From the NCBI GenBank assembly GCA_016711325.1, contig JADJTH010000012.1:186001-250000 (forward strand): DNA of 64,000 nucleotides. The letters run 5' to 3'. Below the pieces are notes generated by a model that saw nothing but the letters and a program-made list of their open reading frames with translations, had not been told where the DNA came from and did not search any database. Positions 37,877 through 47,200 of the stretch are shown here, piece by piece. Source of the stretch: Nigerium sp. GTDB taxonomy: Bacteria; Actinomycetota; Actinomycetes; Propionibacteriales; Propionibacteriaceae. Both the position numbers and the translations under genes were made by a program. Within the stretch, counting starts at the first letter, position 1. Each line of letters begins with the position of its first letter.

Positions 37877-38701
37877 ATGCCGCGCATCATCCTGACCGAC
37901 GTCGACGGAACCTTGGTCGACTACGACAACACCCTGCCGGTCTCGGCGGTGGACGCCATCCGCCGCGCTCGGACGGCCGGGCACCAGGTGTTCCTGTGCA
38001 CCGGGCGGGCGCGCGCCGAGGTCTACGACGATCTCTGGGAGATCGGCGTCGATGGGCTCATCGGCGGCAACGGCAACTACATCGAGCACCACGGCGAGGT
38101 CGTGCTCCACTCCTCGCTCACCGGCGACCAGTGCCGCGCGGTCGTCGACTGGCTCGACGACCGCGGGCTGGTGTTCTACCTCGAGTCCAACGCCGGTCTG
38201 TTCGGCAGCGTCGGCTTCGAGGACGGCGCCGTGGACGCCGTCCACGCCTATACCGCAGGCACGGGGGCAGCGTCGATGTCCGTGCGCGAGGCATTCCCAC
38301 ACATGATCTTCGACGCCGACCTGTACCGCGATGACGTGATGAAGATCAGCTACGCCCTGCGTTCGGTCGACGACCACCGCGCGGCCTCCGCGGCCTTCCC
38401 CGAGCTGAAGGCAGGCACCTGGGGCGGCGTCGGCGGGCACCCGCTGTTCGGCGACCTGGGGGTCCCGGCCGTCACCAAGGCCCACGCGGTGAGCGCGTTG
38501 CTCGAGCATCTGGATGCCGATGTCGCGGACACCATCGCGTTCGGCGACGCGACCGTGGACCTGCCGATGTTCGAGGCGTGCGCCACCTCGGTGGCCATGG
38601 GCAACGCACCCGACGAGGTGAAGGACGCCGCCGACCTCGTCACGGACGCCGTGGCCGACGATGGCCTCGCCCACGCCTTCCGGAGGCTGGGCCTGATCTG
38701 A
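37877..38701 (+). CDS. HAD-superfamily (Cof-type) phosphatase
   Basis: 274 residues from ATG 37877 (after AGAGAGGACC). Motif I DVDGTLVD (Asp8 nucleophile, Asp10), motif II in LCTGRARAEV, and motif IV GDATVDLPMF, then ATSVAMGNAPDEVKDAAD, mark the Cof/HAD type IIB phosphatases. Likely dephosphorylates sugar phosphates. It is divergent from the bgl PTS operon; functional linkage is possible but not shown. Confidence 0.85.
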   Translation: MPRIILTDVDGTLVDYDNTLPVSAVDAIRRARTAGHQVFLCTGRARAEVYDDLWEIGVDGLIGGNGNYIEHHGEVVLHSSLTGDQCRAVVDWLDDRGLVFYLESNAGLFGSVGFEDGAVDAVHAYTAGTGAASMSVREAFPHMIFDADLYRDDVMKISYALRSVDDHRAASAAFPELKAGTWGGVGGHPLFGDLGVPAVTKAHAVSALLEHLDADVADTIAFGDATVDLPMFEACATSVAMGNAPDEVKDAADLVTDAVADDGLAHAFRRLGLI

Positions 38702-38713
38702 AGCCCGGACGCC

Positions 38714-40420
38714 TCAGACCGTCGGCAGCGGGTCGAGCGGCGCAATCTGGTCGCGCACGGACGCCCTCAACACCTTGCCGAGCATCGATGTCGGCAGTTC
38801 GTCGACGAGATAGAACGCGCGCGGCACCTTGTACGCCGACAGTCGCTCCTTGCACCACGCGCGCAAGTCGGCGTGGCTCATCCTCACCTCGGGTTCGCAG
38901 ACGACGGCGGCCACCACCCGCTCGCCTCCCCGTTCGGCGTTCGGCAGGCCGACGACCGCGACGTCCCGGACGCCGGGGTGCGCCAGCAGCACCTGCTCGA
39001 CCTCGGACGGCGCCACGTTGAAGCCGCCGGTGATGATCAGCTCCTTCACCCGGTCCACGATCGTCGTGAATCCGTCGGGATCCACCACCACGATGTCGCC
39101 GGTCCGCAGCCATCCGCCTGGAAGCAGCGTCGCGGCGGTCTCCGCTTCGTTGTGCCAGTAGCCCCGGAACACCTGCGGCCCCTTGATCAGCAGTTCGCCG
39201 GGCTCGCCCGGCGCGACCTCGCGGGTGGGATCGGCGGTGTCGACCACACGCATCCACGTGCTGGGGAAAGGAATGCCGATCGTGCCCGGACGCCGTGTCG
39301 GCGCGAACGGGTTGCCCAGGCACACCGGCGACGCCTCGGTCATGCCGTAGCCCTCGACGAGCAGCCCGCCCGACACCGATTCCCACCGCTCGACCGTGGC
39401 GTCCGGCAAGGCCATCGCCCCCGAGATGCAGTACTTCGCGCTGCGCAGGCTGATGCCGCGTTCCTCGGCGCGGCGCGCGGTGGCCTCGTAGATCGGCGGC
39501 ACCGCGCAGTAGACGGTGGGCGGATGCTTGCGGGCGGCGTCCAACACCATGTCGACGTCGAAGGACGGGAACAGCACGATCCGGGCCTGCTTGAGCACGC
39601 CGTACGTCATGAACAGCGTCATGCCGAATGCGTGAAACATCGGCAGGATCGCGTAGAAGACCTCTTCGCGGTACTGCGCGCCGTGCATCCAGGCCTCGCC
39701 TTGAAGCGCGTTGGAATACAGGTTGGCATGGGTCAGCATCGCGCCCTTCGGCTGCCCGGTCGTCCCGGAGGTGTACTGGATGACGGCCAGATCCTCGACG
39801 GCCGGACGCGGGTGGGCGGCGTCCAGGCGTGGCGCCGAGAGCAGCCTCTCCCAGCTCAGCGCCCCCGGAGCGGGCGTGGAGAGTCGGTTGCGGGTGGCGC
39901 GCAACGTCGGCACGGGCAGCTGCAGCGCCATCCTCGTGGCGAGCGGAAAGGCTTTCAGGAGGTTGACCGCGACGATCTCATCGATCTCGATGTCGGCCGG
40001 CTGCTCGCGCAGCTTGCGCACGGCGGCGTCCCAGGAGATGACGACGCGGGCGCCGTGGTCCTCGAACAGGTGACGCAGTTCGCGTGCGCTGGAGAGCGGA
40101 TTGTGCTCGACCACCACCGCGCCCAGCCGCAGGACCGCGTAGAACGCGACGATGTGCTGCGGGCAGTTGGGCAGGACCAACGCCACCCTGTCCCCCGCCC
40201 GGACGCCGAGCCTGCGCAGCCCCTCGGCCGCCCGTTCGATCTGCTCGCCGAGGCGCGCGTAGGTCGTTTCGCGGCCGAAGAAGTCAGTCGCGACGCAGTC
40301 GCCGGCCTCGGCCACCGAACGCTCGTACAGCGAGACGAGCGACTCGGTAGGAGCGACGATCTGCGCCGGAACCCCGCTCTGATAGTGGCGGGCCCATGGT
40401 TGCGGCAGAGTGGTCGTCAT
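38714..40420 (-). CDS. Acyl-CoA synthetase (FadD-type)
   Basis: 568 residues from ATG 40420; the open frame continues upstream without a credible start. AMP-binding motifs: TSGTTGQPKGAMLTHANL, GYGMTEASPV, GGWLRTGDIV, and the final catalytic-Lys context PTSMLGKVLRASVRDQ. It activates a carboxylic acid to acyl-CoA. The substrate is likely medium or long chain, from family resemblance. It converges on the HAD gene (12-bp gap). Confidence 0.9.
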   Translation of the reverse strand: MTTTLPQPWARHYQSGVPAQIVAPTESLVSLYERSVAEAGDCVATDFFGRETTYARLGEQIERAAEGLRRLGVRAGDRVALVLPNCPQHIVAFYAVLRLGAVVVEHNPLSSARELRHLFEDHGARVVISWDAAVRKLREQPADIEIDEIVAVNLLKAFPLATRMALQLPVPTLRATRNRLSTPAPGALSWERLLSAPRLDAAHPRPAVEDLAVIQYTSGTTGQPKGAMLTHANLYSNALQGEAWMHGAQYREEVFYAILPMFHAFGMTLFMTYGVLKQARIVLFPSFDVDMVLDAARKHPPTVYCAVPPIYEATARRAEERGISLRSAKYCISGAMALPDATVERWESVSGGLLVEGYGMTEASPVCLGNPFAPTRRPGTIGIPFPSTWMRVVDTADPTREVAPGEPGELLIKGPQVFRGYWHNEAETAATLLPGGWLRTGDIVVVDPDGFTTIVDRVKELIITGGFNVAPSEVEQVLLAHPGVRDVAVVGLPNAERGGERVVAAVVCEPEVRMSHADLRAWCKERLSAYKVPRAFYLVDELPTSMLGKVLRASVRDQIAPLDPLPTV

Positions 40421-40477
40421 AGCCCCATCATCCCCGGTGCCCGCACCGTCCGTGGCGGGGGATTCAAGGAAGGAACC

Positions 40478-40867
40478 ATGCTCTCCCCATTCCGTGCCCA
40501 GCTCAGCACCCTGTGGACCTCCGTCGTCCTGCTCGCGGTGGCCTACCTCGCGCTCCCACCGGTTCATCGGGCCATCGCGGCCAAGTCCGAGGGCGACGAG
40601 GGCTTCCTCACCAGCATCCTGGCCACCCACCTGCTGGTCATCAGCCCGGCGCTCACGCTCGTGGTCAGCGCCGCGGCGGGCTACCGCTACGGCTTCGTGT
40701 GGGCACTCATCCCGCTCACCGCACTCGCCTGGCTGCCGGCCGTCTTCTTCACCTACAACTCCTCGGCGCTGGCGTACACGCCGCTCTTCGCCGTGATCGC
40801 CGCGCTCGGACTGCTCGTCGGACGGGGCCTGCGGCGCGTCTTCAGGCGGTCGTCTCAACCTCGCTAA
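40478..40867 (+). CDS. Small membrane protein, function unknown
   Basis: 129 residues from ATG 40478 behind AAGGAAGG. Four hydrophobic segments are visible (LWTSVVLLAVAYLALPP, LTSILATHLLVISPALTLV, GFVWALIPLTALAWLPAVF, TPLFAVIAALGLLVG) with a basic tail (RRVFRRSSQPR). I do not recognise the family. It is divergent from the acyl-CoA synthetase and followed 42 bp later by the FNT channel, so they may share a transcript. Confidence 0.65.
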   Translation: MLSPFRAQLSTLWTSVVLLAVAYLALPPVHRAIAAKSEGDEGFLTSILATHLLVISPALTLVVSAAAGYRYGFVWALIPLTALAWLPAVFFTYNSSALAYTPLFAVIAALGLLVGRGLRRVFRRSSQPR

Positions 40868-40909
40868 AACGCCGGCGAGCCGACCGTTCGTAGTGACAAG
40901 GTAGGGGCC

Positions 40910-41761
40910 ATGACCCCCGACGCATCGAAGCTCTTCCCGGGCCGCTTCTTCATCGACAGTGTCCTGGACGCCGCCGACACCAAGATTGCGATGTCGCGCA
41001 GCATCACCATCCAGTACCTGCAGCGGGCGGCCATGGCGGGCATCCTGATCGGGCTGTTCTACGGCGTCTACTACGCGGTGGTGGCGACCTTCGGCGCGAT
41101 TCCGGCCGGGGGTGCCACCTGGGAAGGGCTGGGCCGCTTCCTCGGCGCGCTCGTCTTCGGCTGGGCGCTCGTGTTCATCTACTTCACCAAGTCGGAGTTG
41201 TTGACCTCGAACATGATGCTCACCTCGATCGCCGTCTACTACAAGCGGGTGAGGGTGAGGCGAGCGGCGGCGCTGCTCGGCCTGTGTTTCGCCGGCAACT
41301 TCCTCGGCGGGCTCGCCTTGGCGCTCCTGCTGTCGTTCTCGACGCTGCCGTCCGCGTCCGCGTTGGAGCAGATGGTGCATTCGGTCGACATCAAGCTCGG
41401 CTATGTGACCTCGCTGAGCGGCATGGGCGACCTACTCGTACGCGCCATCTTGTGCAATCTGCTGATCAACGTGGCGATGCTGCTGGTCTACAACGGCTTC
41501 ATCAAAGACGCGATCACGATGGCGTTGGCCATGGTGATGTCGGTGTTCATCTTCGCGTTCACCGGCCTGGAGCACTCCGTGGCCAACACCGTCCTGTTCA
41601 CCATCGTCGGTTTCGAGCACGGCATCGACGTCGGCCTGGCTGCCGGCAACGTCGCGATCGCCCTCGTCGGCAACTTCATCGGCGGCGGCTTCCTCATCGG
41701 CGTCTACTACGCCTACATCAACGACCACCGCCGCCTGCACGCGGCCGACGCGGTCGTCTGA
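40910..41761 (+). CDS. Formate/nitrite-family channel
   Basis: 283 residues with six to seven helices. FNT landmarks are LCNLLINVAMLLVYNG, TGLEHSVANTVLF and GNFIGGGFLIGVYYAY. FocA/NirC-type pores carry formate, nitrite or related monovalent anions. A formate role would fit the fermentative redox picture (NifJ), but nothing in the sequence tells formate from nitrite. Confidence 0.85.
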   Translation: MTPDASKLFPGRFFIDSVLDAADTKIAMSRSITIQYLQRAAMAGILIGLFYGVYYAVVATFGAIPAGGATWEGLGRFLGALVFGWALVFIYFTKSELLTSNMMLTSIAVYYKRVRVRRAAALLGLCFAGNFLGGLALALLLSFSTLPSASALEQMVHSVDIKLGYVTSLSGMGDLLVRAILCNLLINVAMLLVYNGFIKDAITMALAMVMSVFIFAFTGLEHSVANTVLFTIVGFEHGIDVGLAAGNVAIALVGNFIGGGFLIGVYYAYINDHRRLHAADAVV

Positions 41762-41797
41762 GGCGCGGCCTCGGACGACGGCGTCCGCACGACCGGG

Positions 41798-43159
41798 TCA
41801 GGGGATGACGGTCATCGGGTTGACCGGCACGCCGTTGGAGTACACCTGCAGGTGCAGGTGGCAGCCGGTCGACAGCCCGGTGGTGCCGACGGTGCCGAGG
41901 TTTTGCCCCAGGGTGACCTTCTGACCCGCTTTGACCGCCATGGACGACATGTGGGCATAGCCCGTCATCAGGGAACGTCCGCCGATCACGCCGTGGTCGA
42001 CGATCACGTAGTTGCCGAAGCCTCCCTGGACCCGCGCCGACACGACCGTGCCGGACTGTGCGGCGTACAGCGGCGTGCCGCACCCGGCGCCGAAGTCGGT
42101 GCCGTTGTGCATGCGCCAGTAGTTCAGGATCGGGTGGAATCGCTTCCCGAACGGTGAGCCGGGGCGCCCCTTCACCGGGCGGATGAAGCCCTGCGGGCTC
42201 AGGATGGCCTGCGGCCCCTCGGCCGCCAACGGGTAGGTGCTCGGATCCCGCGACACGACCCCGGCCGCGACCAGCGCCGCGATGTCCTCCCGCGACAGGC
42301 CGCTGGCGAGCTGGCCGGCGACGCGCTGCGCGAGTTCACCCTGGACGGAAAGCTCCTCGGCCAGCAGTTCCTCGTAGCGCGCCTGATCCGCCGCGAGCGC
42401 CTCTTCGGCCTTGCGCCGCAATTGCTCGTGGCGGGCGACGAGTTCCCCGACGGCGGATTCCTGCGCGACGGCGTCCGCCTCGAGCTTCGTCTTGGTGACG
42501 ACGAGCGCCTCGGCCTGCTTCTTGTTCGCGGCGACCGCGGCCTCGATCTCGGCCTGCTCGCGCTCGGCGCGCTCCAGGCGCGCTTCGAGCACCTTCAGTT
42601 CGCTCATCCGTTGCGCGGCCGTGTCGAAGATGGTCGTGTCCCACTGGAGGCGCTGGGTGACCTGCGCCGGCGTCTCCGCGCCGAGCACGATCCCGATGCC
42701 GGTGAGGCCGGTCTGATGCTGGTACGCCTCGCGTGCCGCCTCGGCGATCCGCGCCTGCTGGTCGGCGACCTGCCGGCGAGCGTCGTCGGCGGCCGCCGTG
42801 GCGATCCGCAGCCGCTCCTGCTCCTCGACGAGCCGGAGCGCCAGTTCGGCGTCTCGTCGTTTCGCCTCGGCGAGCTCGTCGCGGGTGCGGGCGAGCTGCT
42901 CGCGTGCCGCGGCCAGCGCGGTCTTGGCCGTCTCGAGTTCCGCCGCGGCCTTCTCGACCTCGCTGGTTTGCTCGTGGACCTGCGCGCGGGCGGCGTCCAC
43001 GTCGGCCTTGGCCTGCTGGTGGCGCTCGGTGAGGGGATCGGCGGCGGCGGGCGCGATGACGCCGAAGGCGAGGGCAATACTCAGGGCTCCGCCGGCCAGC
43101 GCGGTGCGCCGGCGTCGGTTCGGAGCCGCGGAGCAGGCGGGGGAAGACACCTGTCGCAC
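41798..43159 (-). CDS. Secreted M23-family peptidoglycan endopeptidase with coiled coil
   Basis: 453 residues with a signal peptide (RRRRTALAGGALSIALAFGV, cleavage near APAAADP). Residues ~40-300 are a long heptad coiled coil (RATAKADVDAARAQ-like repeats; EVEKAAAELETAKTALAAA). The C-terminal LytM domain has HNGTDFG (His351, Asp355) and HLHLQV (His434, His436). It resembles NlpD/EnvC-like cell-division proteins that process septal peptidoglycan. Start GTG 43159 has AAAGG upstream. Confidence 0.88.
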   Translation of the reverse strand: MRQVSSPACSAAPNRRRRTALAGGALSIALAFGVIAPAAADPLTERHQQAKADVDAARAQVHEQTSEVEKAAAELETAKTALAAAREQLARTRDELAEAKRRDAELALRLVEEQERLRIATAAADDARRQVADQQARIAEAAREAYQHQTGLTGIGIVLGAETPAQVTQRLQWDTTIFDTAAQRMSELKVLEARLERAEREQAEIEAAVAANKKQAEALVVTKTKLEADAVAQESAVGELVARHEQLRRKAEEALAADQARYEELLAEELSVQGELAQRVAGQLASGLSREDIAALVAAGVVSRDPSTYPLAAEGPQAILSPQGFIRPVKGRPGSPFGKRFHPILNYWRMHNGTDFGAGCGTPLYAAQSGTVVSARVQGGFGNYVIVDHGVIGGRSLMTGYAHMSSMAVKAGQKVTLGQNLGTVGTTGLSTGCHLHLQVYSNGVPVNPMTVIP

Positions 43160-43282
43160 GTGGGGACCTTTGCTCGGTTGGCGAGTGTTTCGAGGCCGAC
43201 CCTAGCCCCGCCCGGTGCTCGAGCGACGGTGCCCGCCCGCGTGTCCGGCCGATTCACAGGGACGCCGTGGCACGATGGGGCC

Positions 43283-43828
43283 ATGCCGCAGACCCCGCCG
43301 ACGACTCTGTTCACGCCCGCTCCGCTCATGCGTGCGGCATCCGCGCCCACCGTCCGCGACGCGATGAGCCTGGTCGCCCCCGGGCGACGGGTGTCCATCG
43401 CGGTCCGACCGGACGGCGTCCGGTTCCAGGCGCACAAGCGCGCCGACGAGGTGCGCGTGTTCGACGCGGCGGGCGCCGACGTCACCGACGCCCTGCCTGC
43501 GGTCACCGAGGCGATGCGCAGCGCGGACGCCGACGCTCTCGTCGTCGACGGCTTCGCGGTCGGGCCGGACGCCGTACCGTCCTTCACGGACGCGCTGCTG
43601 ATCGACTCCCTCGTCGCGACCCGCCCGCTGTCGGAGCGCGCCGCGGCCCTCGCCGAGCGGGTGCCGGTCGCGCAGATGAACCAGGCGACCATCACCGACC
43701 AGCCCGCCATCGCCGAGGCGTTCGCCGCCCACGTCCGCGCGCAGGGTCATCCGGCGGTCGTCGTCAAGGCGCTCGACTCGCCCTACGACCCCGCCGTCTC
43801 GGCCTGGGCCGAGGTCGTCTTCTCGTAA
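43283..43828 (+). CDS. Degenerate ATP-dependent DNA ligase-like protein
   Basis: 181 residues from ATG 43283. The sequence follows the nucleotidyltransferase core of LigB-type ligases in order: VRPDGVRFQAH where K-x-D-G is expected, DEVRVFDAAGADVTDALPAV, LVVDGFAVG where DGEA is expected, and VVVKALDSPYDP. The motif I Lys is Arg (42), the motif III Glu is Phe (91), the motif IV Glu-Gly is lost, and the motif V Lys-x-Lys is gone; the OB domain is absent. It cannot be an active ligase. A structural or regulatory role is possible, or it is a decaying gene. Confidence 0.65.
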   Translation: MPQTPPTTLFTPAPLMRAASAPTVRDAMSLVAPGRRVSIAVRPDGVRFQAHKRADEVRVFDAAGADVTDALPAVTEAMRSADADALVVDGFAVGPDAVPSFTDALLIDSLVATRPLSERAAALAERVPVAQMNQATITDQPAIAEAFAAHVRAQGHPAVVVKALDSPYDPAVSAWAEVVFS

Positions 43829-44012
43829 CCGCCGGCCATGGTGGAGCGCTTCGACGCGGCCACCGTCGGGCGCGCGGAAGAGGCGTCCGACGGCGCGCTG
43901 GGGTGGGTTCCGGTGGCCAGGAGGGTTCCCCGGTCGGCGCCGCGTGGCGATGGACCGGATCGCCTGAGCTGCTCCCTCTGCCGAGGCCGGGTCGCGAGCG
44001 TTACGCTAAGCC

Positions 44013-44348
44013 ATGGCTTCCCAGGACGAACTTCGCATTGTCGACAACCCTGAACGTCGCCGCTTCGAGGCGCGCGACGGCCGCCGGCTGGCCGGCTGGG
44101 CCGAATACGACGAGACGGCCGAACTGATCGTCTTCACCCACACCAACGTGAACCCCGAGTGGGAGGGCAAGGGCGTGGGCAGCACCCTCGTGCGAACGGT
44201 GCTGGACCACACCCGATCCCAGGGCATGAAGGTGCTGCCGCTGTGTCCGTTCGTCAAGACCTGGATCGACCGCCACCCCGACTACGCCGACCTGGTGTTC
44301 CACCCGGCTGAGGGCGAGGGATCGCCGCCGCCGCTGGGCGTCGTGTGA
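44013..44348 (+). CDS. Short YidJ-type GNAT acetyltransferase
   Basis: 111 residues. The small GNAT of the YidJ/NATD1-like group: ELIVFTHTNVNPEWEGKGVGSTLVRTVLDHTR, then PLCPFVKTWIDRHPDYADLV. These proteins are typically about 90-110 residues. Substrate unknown. A strong hairpin at 44360-44404 follows the stop and separates it from convergent fumC. The 184 bp before it hold no gene that I can support. Confidence 0.85.
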   Translation: MASQDELRIVDNPERRRFEARDGRRLAGWAEYDETAELIVFTHTNVNPEWEGKGVGSTLVRTVLDHTRSQGMKVLPLCPFVKTWIDRHPDYADLVFHPAEGEGSPPPLGVV

Positions 44349-44359
44349 GTTCCTGCCTG

Positions 44360-44404
44360 GAAGAGAACCCTTGCCTGCGGAATTCATAGGCAAGGGTTCT
44401 CTTC
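44360..44404. terminator. Perfect 17-bp hairpin, member of a dispersed element
   Basis: Arms GAAGAGAACCCTTGCCT (44360-44376) and its exact reverse complement (44388-44404) bound an 11-nt loop. It lies between convergent genes, so it may terminate both. No T-run follows. A related, less perfect hairpin stands at 58611-58657 in opposite orientation. Confidence 0.75.
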
Positions 44405-44424
44405 GTAGGCGAGAACGCCCGGGC

Positions 44425-45822
44425 TCAGCCGGCTGACGGGTGAGTCATGTCCATCGGAACCACCCATGCGTCGAACTCCTCGGCGGTGAGTGCCCCCGAG
44501 CGCAGCGCCGCCTCGCGCAGCGTCGAGCCGGTCTTGTTGGCGTCCTTGGCGATGGCCGCCGCCTGGTCGTAGCCGATGTGACGGTTGAGCGCCGTCACCA
44601 GCATCAGGTTCGACGACAGGTTGGCCTCGATGCGTTCCAGGTTGGGCTCCAGTCCGCTCACGCAGTGCTCGTTGAAGGACGCCGCCGAGTCGGCCAGCAG
44701 ACGGATCGACTCCAGTACCGCGTGCGCCATGACCGGCTTGAACACGTTGAGCTGGAAGTTGCCCTGGCTACCGGCGAAACCGACCGTCGCGTCGTTGCCG
44801 AACACGCGCGCGACGACCATCGTCACCGCCTCGGACTGGGTCGGGTTCACCTTGCCCGGCATGATCGAGCTGCCCGGCTCGTTCTCGGGGATCTTCAGCT
44901 CGCCGATGCCGTTGCGAGGCCCGGAGGCGTACCAGCGCACATCGTTGGCGATCTTCATCATCGCCCCCGCCAGCACGCGCAGCGCGCCGCTGACCTCGAC
45001 CAGCGAATCATGCGCCGACAAGGACGCGAACAGGTTGGCCGCCTGCTGGAACTCCAACCCGGTCTCGGCCGAGATCCGGGCCGCGGTGAGGCGTCCGAAG
45101 TCGGGGTGAGCGTTCAGGCCGGTGCCGACGGCCGTGCCGCCGATCGCCAGGTCACGGGCGCGGGAGTCGGCGTGCCGGATGCCCTCGAGCGCGAAGTCGA
45201 GCTGCGCGACCCAGCCGCCGATGACCTGGCCGAGGGTGACCGGGGTGGCGTCCTGCAGGTGAGTGCGGCCGACCATGACGACGTCGGCGTACTGCTCGGC
45301 CTTGGCGGCGAGGACGTCGCGCAGCGCCACCACGGGCGCGTACAGCCGCTCGTTCAGCTCGCACACGACGGCGATGTGCATCGCGGTCGGGAACGTGTCG
45401 TTGCTCGACTGGCCGCGGTTGACGTGGTCGTTGGGGTGCACGGGCTTCTTCGAGCCGGGCTCGCCGCCGGCCAGCTCGATGGCGCGGTTGCTGATCACCT
45501 CGTTGGAGTTCATGTTCGACTGGGTGCCGGAGCCGGTCTGGAACACCACCAGCGGGAAATGCGCGTCGAGGTCGCCGGCGATGACCTCGTCGGCGGCCTG
45601 GACGATCAGGTCGGTCAGGTCGGCGGGCAGTTCGCCCAACTCGCCGTTGGCCTGGGCGGCCGCCTTCTTGAGGACGCCGAGCGCGCGCACCATCGCGCGC
45701 CCCCAGACGAACGTGTCGCGGCCGATGTCGAAGTTGCCGATCGAGCGCTGCGTCTGCGCGCCCCAATAGGCGTCGTCGGGCACCTCGATGGGGCCCATGC
45801 TGTCCGTTTCGATGCGGGTCAT
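44425..45822 (-). CDS. fumC: Class II fumarate hydratase
   Basis: 465 residues from ATG 45822; another ATG three codons upstream is possible because GGGAGG sits between them. Fumarase/aspartase signatures: GSSIMPGKVNPTQSEA, TGSGTQSNMNSNEV, NRGQSSNDTFPTAMHIA and GRTHLQDATPVTLGQ. It interconverts fumarate and malate in the TCA cycle and, in propionic fermentation, the reductive route. Class II enzymes need no Fe-S cluster and tolerate oxygen. Confidence 0.95.
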   Translation of the reverse strand: MTRIETDSMGPIEVPDDAYWGAQTQRSIGNFDIGRDTFVWGRAMVRALGVLKKAAAQANGELGELPADLTDLIVQAADEVIAGDLDAHFPLVVFQTGSGTQSNMNSNEVISNRAIELAGGEPGSKKPVHPNDHVNRGQSSNDTFPTAMHIAVVCELNERLYAPVVALRDVLAAKAEQYADVVMVGRTHLQDATPVTLGQVIGGWVAQLDFALEGIRHADSRARDLAIGGTAVGTGLNAHPDFGRLTAARISAETGLEFQQAANLFASLSAHDSLVEVSGALRVLAGAMMKIANDVRWYASGPRNGIGELKIPENEPGSSIMPGKVNPTQSEAVTMVVARVFGNDATVGFAGSQGNFQLNVFKPVMAHAVLESIRLLADSAASFNEHCVSGLEPNLERIEANLSSNLMLVTALNRHIGYDQAAAIAKDANKTGSTLREAALRSGALTAEEFDAWVVPMDMTHPSAG

Positions 45823-45895
45823 GCCTCCCATCTTGACGCCCGGGCCGCCCAGACCCAAGCGCGGGCGAGCCCCGCCGAGATGGCAGGATGTCCGG

Positions 45896-46828
45896 GTGCC
45901 CATCCCGCCCCGCTCCGGCCCGCCCCGCTCCTCTCGCGCCGGTCTCGGCTGGCTGGTCCTGGCGGCCGTGTGCTGGGGAACCTCCGGCACACTCGGCGTC
46001 GGGCTGCGCGGGTCGTCCGGGCTCGGGCTGCTCGCGGCCGGCGGCTACCGGCTGCTCGTGGGCGGCGTCCTCATGCTGGCGTTCGCGGCGACGGTGCGCC
46101 GGCTGAGGCTGCCGCGCACGGCGTCCGGCTGGCGACGCGTCCTCGCACTCGGCATCGCGACGAGCGCGTTCCAGGCCGCGTTCTTCTCGGCGATCGGGTT
46201 CGTGGGGGTGTCGGTCGCGACGCTGGTCACGATCGGATCCTCGCCCGCCATGGTGCTGGCCGTCGAAGCGGCGACCGGACGCCAGCGGCTCACCGGCCGC
46301 CTCGCGGCGTCCCTGGTGCTGGCGGTCGTCGGGCTCGGGTTGCTGGCGGGGTCGCCGCCGCCCGGGCTGTCGGCGCGCGACGCCGCGATCGGGACGGCGC
46401 TCGCCTTCACCGCCGGGGCGTCCTTCGCGGCGATCAGCCTGCTGGGGGCCAATCCGGTGCCCGACTTCGACGACACCACCGGCACCGGGCTGGCGTTCGT
46501 CGGCGGGGGCGTCCTCGTGCTGAGTTCCGCCGCGGTGACCGGTTCGATCGCGTTCGTGCCGACGGCGGCGTCGATCGCGCTCCTAGTCGGGCTCGGCTTG
46601 GTGCCGTCGGCGGTGGCGTACCTGGCGTACTTCCGCGGGTTGAGGACGCAGACCGGAACGGTCGGCTCGATCGTGTCGCTGCTGGAGCCGACGACCGCCG
46701 CGATCCTCGCCGCCGCGGTGCTCGGCGAGCGGCTCACCGCGCCCGCGCTCGTCGGCGCCTGTCTGCTGATCACCGCCGTCGCGCTGACCGCCCTCGGCCC
46801 ACGTCAGCTGGAGACGGCGACCCGGTAG
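45896..46828 (+). CDS. EamA/DMT-family transporter
   Basis: 310 residues from GTG 45896. Ten helices in two EamA repeats are visible: first WLVLAAVCWGTSGTLG..., second LGLVPSAVAYLAYFRGL...SLLEPTTAAILAAAVLGE, the typical DMT ending. Substrate unknown; exporters of amino acids, purines or metabolites belong here. It diverges from fumC and its 3' end overlaps the haem oxygenase gene by 25 bp on the opposite strand. Confidence 0.88.
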   Translation: MPIPPRSGPPRSSRAGLGWLVLAAVCWGTSGTLGVGLRGSSGLGLLAAGGYRLLVGGVLMLAFAATVRRLRLPRTASGWRRVLALGIATSAFQAAFFSAIGFVGVSVATLVTIGSSPAMVLAVEAATGRQRLTGRLAASLVLAVVGLGLLAGSPPPGLSARDAAIGTALAFTAGASFAAISLLGANPVPDFDDTTGTGLAFVGGGVLVLSSAAVTGSIAFVPTAASIALLVGLGLVPSAVAYLAYFRGLRTQTGTVGSIVSLLEPTTAAILAAAVLGERLTAPALVGACLLITAVALTALGPRQLETATR

Positions 46829-47118
46829 TTCCAGATCTCGCTCGCCACACCGACCGGCCGGGGGCGTTCGCCGCTGCCCGGCTCCTGGCCGTGACCCCGC
46901 TTGAACGCGCTCGATTCGAGCCACGCCTGGTAGGACGCCTCGTCGTCCCACCGGGTGAGCACGAGCCACTGGGCGCGCTCGTCGGTGGGCTGCAGCAGTT
47001 CGAACCCCTGGAAGCCGGGCTGCCCGTCCACAGCGCCGAGCCGCCCGGCGAACCGCCGGGCGAGTTCGTCGCCGCTGTCGGCGGGAACCGTGATCGCGTT
47101 GATCTTGATGACCGTCAT
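46804..47118 (-). CDS. MhuD/IsdG-like haem-degrading monooxygenase
   Basis: 104 residues. Alignment by eye to mycobacterial MhuD is good: VIKINAITVP at the N-terminus with Asn7, FQGFELLQP, LTRWDDEASYQAW with Trp66, and His76 for the haem ligand (MhuD has His75). These enzymes open haem with O2 to free iron without releasing CO. It converges on and overlaps the EamA gene. Start ATG 47118. Confidence 0.8.
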   Translation of the reverse strand: MTVIKINAITVPADSGDELARRFAGRLGAVDGQPGFQGFELLQPTDERAQWLVLTRWDDEASYQAWLESSAFKRGHGQEPGSGERPRPVGVASEIWNYRVAVSS

Positions 47119-47200
47119 GCTCCCACTGTCCCACCTCACGGCACGCGCTGCTCGATAGCGGCCACCGAGCGGCCTCACGCACGGACCAGGCTGATCGAAC

